Of a stretch of DNA of 27,398 bases, positions 24,237-27,398 are shown piece by piece; position 1 is the stretch's first letter, and every line of letters begins with the position of its first letter. The stretch comes from an uncultured Eubacteriales bacterium (GTDB lineage: Bacteria > Bacillota > Clostridia > Oscillospirales > CAG-272): contig URPL01000020.1 in the NCBI GenBank assembly GCA_900549725.1, forward strand, positions 1-27,398, in the 5' to 3' direction. Position numbers and translations under genes: made by a program. The notes under the pieces were generated by a model. The model was not told the origin of the DNA and made no database searches. It saw only the letters and a list, made by a program, of their open reading frames with translations.

Positions 24237-24984
24237 ATTCCTGCAAAAACGCTCCTTCCCGATAAATATAGGCAAGCTGCGGCGTATCGCGCAGCTGCCC
24301 GTCCTCGCCCCGCTGCTGCATGAGCAGCGGCTTTGTCACATACAGTGAGGGGGCGGCGTCCTTTTTCCCCTCCGCAAGGACAAGGCTCGGCCGATGCGCC
24401 TCGGTCGGATATACAAGCGTCAGGCGCTTGGGCTCAATACAATTTTGCCGCATGGCAAAAAGAAGATCCGTCAGCCTTGCCGGCAAAAAACAGACATAAA
24501 AATATCCGCCGCTGCGCAGCAGCCGCGCGGCACAGGCGCAAAAATCCGCAATGCCGCCCTCGATTTCCCTGCGCGCGATTTCGCTTTCCGTATGGCGGCG
24601 GGCAAAGCCGCTTTGCGCCGCAAGATACGGCGGATTGCAGAATACAACATCTGCCGCCTCTTCGCCCGGGCGCAGCTTTGCGCGGCGCACATCGCAAAGC
24701 AATGGTTCAATGCGCCCTTCAAAGCCGTTATCCGTTATATTTTCGCAAAGCAGAGAGAAAGAATGCGCCTGGAGTTCAAGCGCCGTGATTTTGGAAAACG
24801 CGCGGTTTTTTGCAGCCAGCAGAGAAACGGCGCCGCTGCCGCTGCCAAGATCATATGCGCGCCCCGAAGCGTTGCGTCGCAGATATGCCGCCAAAAGATA
24901 AGCGTCGGTACCGAAGAGCAAGCCGTTTTGGCTTTGGCGCATCCGAAGCGCGTCGTTGATCGGGGTAATCGATTCAGCCTCCAT
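24223..24984 (-). CDS. tRNA1(Val) (adenine-37-N6)-methyltransferase-like protein (TrmN6/YabB family)
   Basis: This 253-residue class I SAM methyltransferase carries motif I YDLGSGSGAVSLLAAK and the N6-adenine catalytic motif NPPY in DVVFCNPPYLAA. The N-terminal LLFGTDAYLLAAYL matches the 'kfGtDavLLa' lead-in of the YabB/TrmN6 family. E. coli TrmN6 modifies A37 of tRNA1(Val); Firmicutes YabB proteins are normally next to a GIY-YIG gene and rsmI, and here rsmI overlaps by 14 nt while no GIY-YIG gene is present. AGGAGG lies upstream of the ATG. No clear promoter was found between it and the ferredoxin terminator, so read-through from the ferredoxin gene or a weak promoter is likely. Confidence 0.88.
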   Translation of the reverse strand: MEAESITPINDALRMRQSQNGLLFGTDAYLLAAYLRRNASGRAYDLGSGSGAVSLLAAKNRAFSKITALELQAHSFSLLCENITDNGFEGRIEPLLCDVRRAKLRPGEEAADVVFCNPPYLAAQSGFARRHTESEIARREIEGGIADFCACAARLLRSGGYFYVCFLPARLTDLLFAMRQNCIEPKRLTLVYPTEAHRPSLVLAEGKKDAAPSLYVTKPLLMQQRGEDGQLRDTPQLAYIYREGAFLQEYEKP

Positions 24985-25021
24985 CTCTCCCCCTCCTTTC
25001 GCACGGTGTCATTCTGATGAT

Positions 25022-25066
25022 AAAAAAAGGATCGTTTGCAAACGGATAGCCATTCGAAACGACCCT
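25022..25066 (-). terminator. Terminator of the ferredoxin gene
   Basis: On the minus strand AGGGTCGTTT pairs with AAACGATCCT (10 bp, one wobble) and is followed by seven T residues. The loop is about 19 nt, longer than usual, so termination may be partial. Confidence 0.75.
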
Positions 25067-25086
25067 CTTTCATTGTTGCGTCTGCA

Positions 25087-25257
25087 TTACTCAGCCTTGG
25101 GAGCCTCAACAGGGCAAACGCCTGCGCAGGTACCGCAATCGATGCATTCATCTGCATTGATTTCGTACTTGCCGCCGTTTTCGGAAATTGCATTGACGGG
25201 ACATTCGCTTGCGCAAGCGCCGCAGCCAAGGCATTCTTCACCGATCTTGTATGCCAT
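25087..25257 (-). CDS. 2[4Fe-4S] ferredoxin
   Basis: This 56-residue clostridial-type ferredoxin has two CxxCxxCxxxCP cluster motifs, CLGCGACASECP and CIDCGTCAGVCP, separated by the standard about 25 residues. It is a low-potential one-electron carrier for anaerobic oxidoreductases and hydrogenases. The chosen ATG (MAYKIGEEC) matches the family N-terminus and has GGAGG about 8 nt upstream; the open frame extends 17 codons further but crosses that ribosome-binding site and the -10 element. It is monocistronic or leads weakly into the trmN6-like gene. Confidence 0.96.
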   Translation of the reverse strand: MAYKIGEECLGCGACASECPVNAISENGGKYEINADECIDCGTCAGVCPVEAPKAE

Positions 25258-25288
25258 GATAACTACCTCCACTTTATAGGATACCGTT

Positions 25289-25316
25289 ATTGTATCACAC
25301 ATTTTCACTTTGTCAA
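25289..25316 (-). promoter_or_regulatory. Promoter of the ferredoxin gene
   Basis: On the minus strand TTGACA (25316-25311), a 16-nt spacer containing TGTG, and TACAAT (25294-25289) make a strong sigma-A promoter about 30 nt before the ATG. Confidence 0.82.
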
Positions 25317-25354
25317 GACCCCGCGCGGAGCTTTTACAGAAATGTAAAAAAGTG

Positions 25355-25383
25355 TGGACTTTCCGCGAAATTCGTAGTATGAT
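25355..25383 (+). promoter_or_regulatory. Promoter of the GT2-GtrA gene
   Basis: TGGACT (25355-25360) and TATGAT (25378-25383) are 17 nt apart, a reasonable sigma-A promoter divergent from the ferredoxin promoter, with a leader of about 25 nt. Confidence 0.6.
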
Positions 25384-25415
25384 AAATACGGAAAATAAAA
25401 AAGGAGGCGCGCCCT

Positions 25416-26504
25416 TTGGAAAAAATCGAAACGGTTTTGATCATCCCCTCCCTCAATCCGGATAAGACGCTGCTGCAGGTGGTCGATTCCGCGCTTGCGG
25501 CGGGCTTTGTGCATGCGGTCGTCGTCAACGACGGATCAGACAATGCCCACACTCCGATTTTTGCGCAGATTGCCGCGCTGCGCGGCTGCTCGGTGCTGCA
25601 TCACGAAGAAAATAAAGGCAAGGGCGCTGCGCTGAAGACGGCGTTTGCCTATTGCCTCGCACATTTTGAAAAGGCGCCCGGCGTCGTCACGGCGGACGGG
25701 GACGGGCAGCATAAAACCGCCGATATCTGCACCTGCGCGCGCCGCATGGAGCAGCAGCATAAAATCATTTTCGGCGTGCGCGATTTCTCTTTGCCCGATG
25801 TTCCGCCGAAAAGCCGCTTCGGCAACCGGCTCACAAGCTTCGTCTTCCGCACGGGCTGCGGCCTGCGCCTGAGCGATACGCAAACGGGGCTGCGCGCCAT
25901 CCCAACGGAATATTTGGACCGCTTCTGCCGCACCCGCGGCGAGCGCTTCGAATATGAAACGCAAATGCTGCTGGACCTTTGCCGCGACGGCATCCCCTAT
26001 GAAGAGCAAACCATCGAAACGGTGTATGAAGGCGGCAACAGCGGCACGCATTTCCGCCCGCTGCGCGATTCCGTCTCCATTTATTTTCAGATTCTGAAAT
26101 TTTTCAGCGCCTCGCTGCTCAGCACCGGCGCGGAATGGCTTTGCAATTTTTTGCTGCTGCATCTTTTGCTGCACACTGCCGTTCCCGCGCATCTGCACAT
26201 TTGGCTTGCCGGCGGCATCAGTCGCGCCTGCTCCTCCGCGCTCAATCTCACTCTGAATAAAAAGCTTGTCTTTTCCTGCCGAAGCGGCTGGGGCACGACC
26301 GTTTTGCGCTATTATGCGCTTTGCATCCCGCAAACCGCGCTGACCCTGCTCTGCACAAAGGGCATCTCGCAGCTTTTGAAAACAACGAGCCCCGCGCTCA
26401 ATACCCTGGCACTTGCGCTTGTCAGCACCGTGTTCTTTTTCCTGAGCTATTCCATTCAGAAAAACTGGGTGTTCAAAAAGGAAAAAAGCGCCCCGCGCGC
26501 ATAA
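25416..26504 (+). CDS. GT2 glycosyltransferase fused to a GtrA-like membrane domain
   Basis: Residues 1 to about 235 form a GT-A glycosyltransferase of the dolichol-phosphate-mannose-synthase type: TVLIIPSLNPDKTL, VVVNDGSDNA, a metal-binding DGD at 94-96 (VTADGDGQH), DTQTGLRAIP and RFEYETQMLL. Residues about 240-355 contain four membrane helices of a GtrA-like flippase domain, ending in the usual SYSIQKNWVFKKE. Such proteins are thought to load a sugar onto a polyprenyl-phosphate and help move it across the membrane for cell-wall or glycolipid decoration; sugar and acceptor are not predictable. The start is TTG at 25416, supported by AAGGAGG 8 nt upstream and the absence of a better ATG. No partner glycosyltransferase is adjacent. 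Confidence 0.92.
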   Translation: MEKIETVLIIPSLNPDKTLLQVVDSALAAGFVHAVVVNDGSDNAHTPIFAQIAALRGCSVLHHEENKGKGAALKTAFAYCLAHFEKAPGVVTADGDGQHKTADICTCARRMEQQHKIIFGVRDFSLPDVPPKSRFGNRLTSFVFRTGCGLRLSDTQTGLRAIPTEYLDRFCRTRGERFEYETQMLLDLCRDGIPYEEQTIETVYEGGNSGTHFRPLRDSVSIYFQILKFFSASLLSTGAEWLCNFLLLHLLLHTAVPAHLHIWLAGGISRACSSALNLTLNKKLVFSCRSGWGTTVLRYYALCIPQTALTLLCTKGISQLLKTTSPALNTLALALVSTVFFFLSYSIQKNWVFKKEKSAPRA

Positions 26505-26545
26505 AAGTCAACACACCGAGAGCCTGCGGAATAAAAACCGTATAG

Positions 26546-26698
26546 TTTTCACAAGCAATCCTTTCAAAAAGCACCCGGGACGATTCAATACCGATCACAA
26601 AATACTTCTCCGACAACGGCACCGTGAAAAGATTCCGAAAATTTTCAGGCGGTAGTTATGACAAAGATCGAATTTCTGAAACTTCTGAAAAAACATAA
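26546..26698 (+). pseudogene. Possible toxin C-terminal remnant overlapping the immunity gene
   Basis: A 50-codon open stretch without a good start reads ...STRDDSIPITKYFSDNGTVK followed by RFRKFSGGSYD, and ends 41 nt inside the Imm59-like gene. Its composition is protein-like and hydrophilic, and the position just before an immunity gene suits the tail of a polymorphic toxin. I do not recognise a toxin family, and it may be chance. Confidence 0.25.
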
Positions 26699-26885
26699 TA
26701 TAAATGAAAACCTTGTGGTATTTGATGATACGGCGAAAGATGGATACTGTGTCAGGACGAATTATTATCGTTGGGAGGTTTTTTGCCGGGAAAGAGGGAA
26801 GGCGTATAATTGTATCGGTTTTCCGTCCGAGAGCAATGCCTTGCAGTATTTGTATGATGAGCTTTACCGCCTGTATGTAAAATGA
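26658..26885 (+). CDS. Imm59-like immunity protein
   Basis: This 75-residue, single-domain cytoplasmic protein contains ENLVVFDDTAKDGYCVR, NYYRWEVFCRERGKAYNCIGF and PSESNALQYLYDEL, a pattern I associate with the Imm59 family of polymorphic-toxin immunity proteins. Such proteins protect the cell from a cognate or a neighbour's secreted toxin. An AGGCGG lies about 5 nt upstream of the ATG. No full toxin gene is in the window. Base composition and codon choice are visibly AT-richer than the preceding 26 kb, consistent with horizontal acquisition. The family name is from recall and should be confirmed by profile search. Confidence 0.65.
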   Translation: MTKIEFLKLLKKHNINENLVVFDDTAKDGYCVRTNYYRWEVFCRERGKAYNCIGFPSESNALQYLYDELYRLYVK

Positions 26886-26965
26886 AAGCTTTCATCGCGG
26901 CAGGCGCCGCCTCCCTCGGGACTTTGGTTCCAAAGCCATGGAATTCAATTTATTTCGGAGAATAG
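26882..26965 (+). CDS. Small ORF coupled to the Imm59-like gene
   Basis: An ATG overlapping the upstream stop (ATGA) opens a 27-codon frame, MKAFIAAGAASLGTLVPKPW..., ending 2 nt before the next gene's ATG at 26968. It may be a coupling peptide that passes ribosomes between the two genes, or merely chance; no homology was recognised and it has no Shine-Dalgarno of its own. Confidence 0.2.
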   Translation: MKAFIAAGAASLGTLVPKPWNSIYFGE

Positions 26966-26967
26966 AA

Positions 26968-27378
26968 ATGAGAATTACCGTATCAAATTGCGAAGTCATA
27001 AATTCAAAAGACATCTATATTCACGACTGCATTTTGGAAGACTTTCGCTTTTTCCGCAATGAAAAGATTTTGCATCTTGAATTTTCCGAGGATAAGCAAG
27101 AGCAACCGGCTGCAAACAGAAAATTTTCTGTTGATTTTTTAACGGTTATCGGTTTCGAAATGACCTCGGGCGATTTTTGGGGAAGCTCTCCATATGTTTT
27201 GGATTTCGAATATATCGATCGAAAATCGATGACATTGATTCCAAAGCTGTTTGATAAGAAACATCAAAACAACTATCAATTTTGCCCCTTGACGGATCAA
27301 GCTGATTATTTTGAAACCGTAATCACATTTACCTCCGGTGATCAATTATGCATAGCATGCAAAGAAATCGTTTTGTAA
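26968..27378 (+). CDS. Uncharacterised small protein, immunity-like
   Basis: The product has 136 residues from the ATG at 26968 (MRITVSNCEVINSKD), chosen because GGAG lies 9 nt upstream; an ATG at 26938 adds ten unsupported residues. It is rich in acidic and aromatic residues and beta-strand-like (IYIHDCILEDFRFF, FLTVIGFEMTSGDFW, YFETVITFTSGDQLCI), has no signal or membrane segment, and no catalytic motif. Size, AT-rich composition and position directly behind an immunity gene suggest a second immunity protein, but I do not recognise the family. About 20 AT-rich bases remain to the window edge. Confidence 0.6.
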   Translation: MRITVSNCEVINSKDIYIHDCILEDFRFFRNEKILHLEFSEDKQEQPAANRKFSVDFLTVIGFEMTSGDFWGSSPYVLDFEYIDRKSMTLIPKLFDKKHQNNYQFCPLTDQADYFETVITFTSGDQLCIACKEIVL

Positions 27379-27398
27379 TATATATATAGTCTCAATAC

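Noticed and set aside
25400..25414. Shared AAGGAGGCGCGCCC string with the terminator at 19705
   Set aside because: One copy is a ribosome-binding site and the other a terminator arm; the short GC-rich match is most likely chance.

Overview
The window looks like chromosome from a strictly anaerobic, moderately high-GC member of the Clostridia (Firmicutes). The evidence is an oxygen-sensitive glycyl-radical ribonucleotide reductase with its radical-SAM activase, an 8Fe-8S clostridial-type ferredoxin, the paired glgC/glgD ADP-glucose pyrophosphorylase typical of Firmicutes, Firmicutes-type Shine-Dalgarno and sigma-A promoters, and a yybP-ykoY-like leader. Almost everything up to about 26.5 kb is dense core metabolism, mostly on the minus strand. 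No tRNA, rRNA, IS element or CRISPR array was seen.

Reading the minus strand from high to low coordinates: a ferredoxin gene (25257-25087); a two-gene RNA-modification operon, trmN6-like then rsmI (24984-23334); a flotillin/SPFH gene followed by an uncharacterised protein with a PD-(D/E)XK-like core (22035-19752), headed by a sigma-A promoter, a leader resembling the yybP-ykoY Mn2+ riboswitch and an intrinsic terminator; a five-gene operon gpmI-capA-GNAT-rluA-metallopeptidase (19477-13733), tightly coupled apart from one 33-nt gap and bounded by a clear promoter and terminator; the glycogen operon glgB-glgC-glgD-glgA-glgP (13539-5164); then nrdG, nrdD, trxB and a Gfo/Idh/MocA oxidoreductase (5090-58). 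On the plus strand are an orphan 8-TM membrane protein (22375-23274), a GT2-GtrA membrane glycosyltransferase (25416-26504) and, at the right edge, an AT-richer stretch with an Imm59-like immunity protein and a second small acidic protein.

The glycogen genes form a complete synthesis and mobilisation unit: ADP-glucose supply (GlgC/GlgD), chain elongation (GlgA), branching (GlgB) and phosphorolysis (GlgP). The nrdG-nrdD-trxB block supplies dNTPs anaerobically. NrdD carries its own C-terminal CPNC redoxin domain and sits directly upstream of thioredoxin reductase, which suggests a self-contained electron path. An NrdR-type box and a near-consensus promoter lie between nrdG and nrdD.

Most worth a second look: the Mn2+-riboswitch-like leader on a flotillin gene; the nuclease-like protein of unknown function behind it, preceded by a 9-bp tandem repeat; the NrdR box and promoter-proximal hairpin of nrdD; the right-edge immunity island; and the left edge, where the oxidoreductase is cut short and runs into a fragment that reads as the site-2 protease RseP in another frame, which is a rearrangement or an assembly join.
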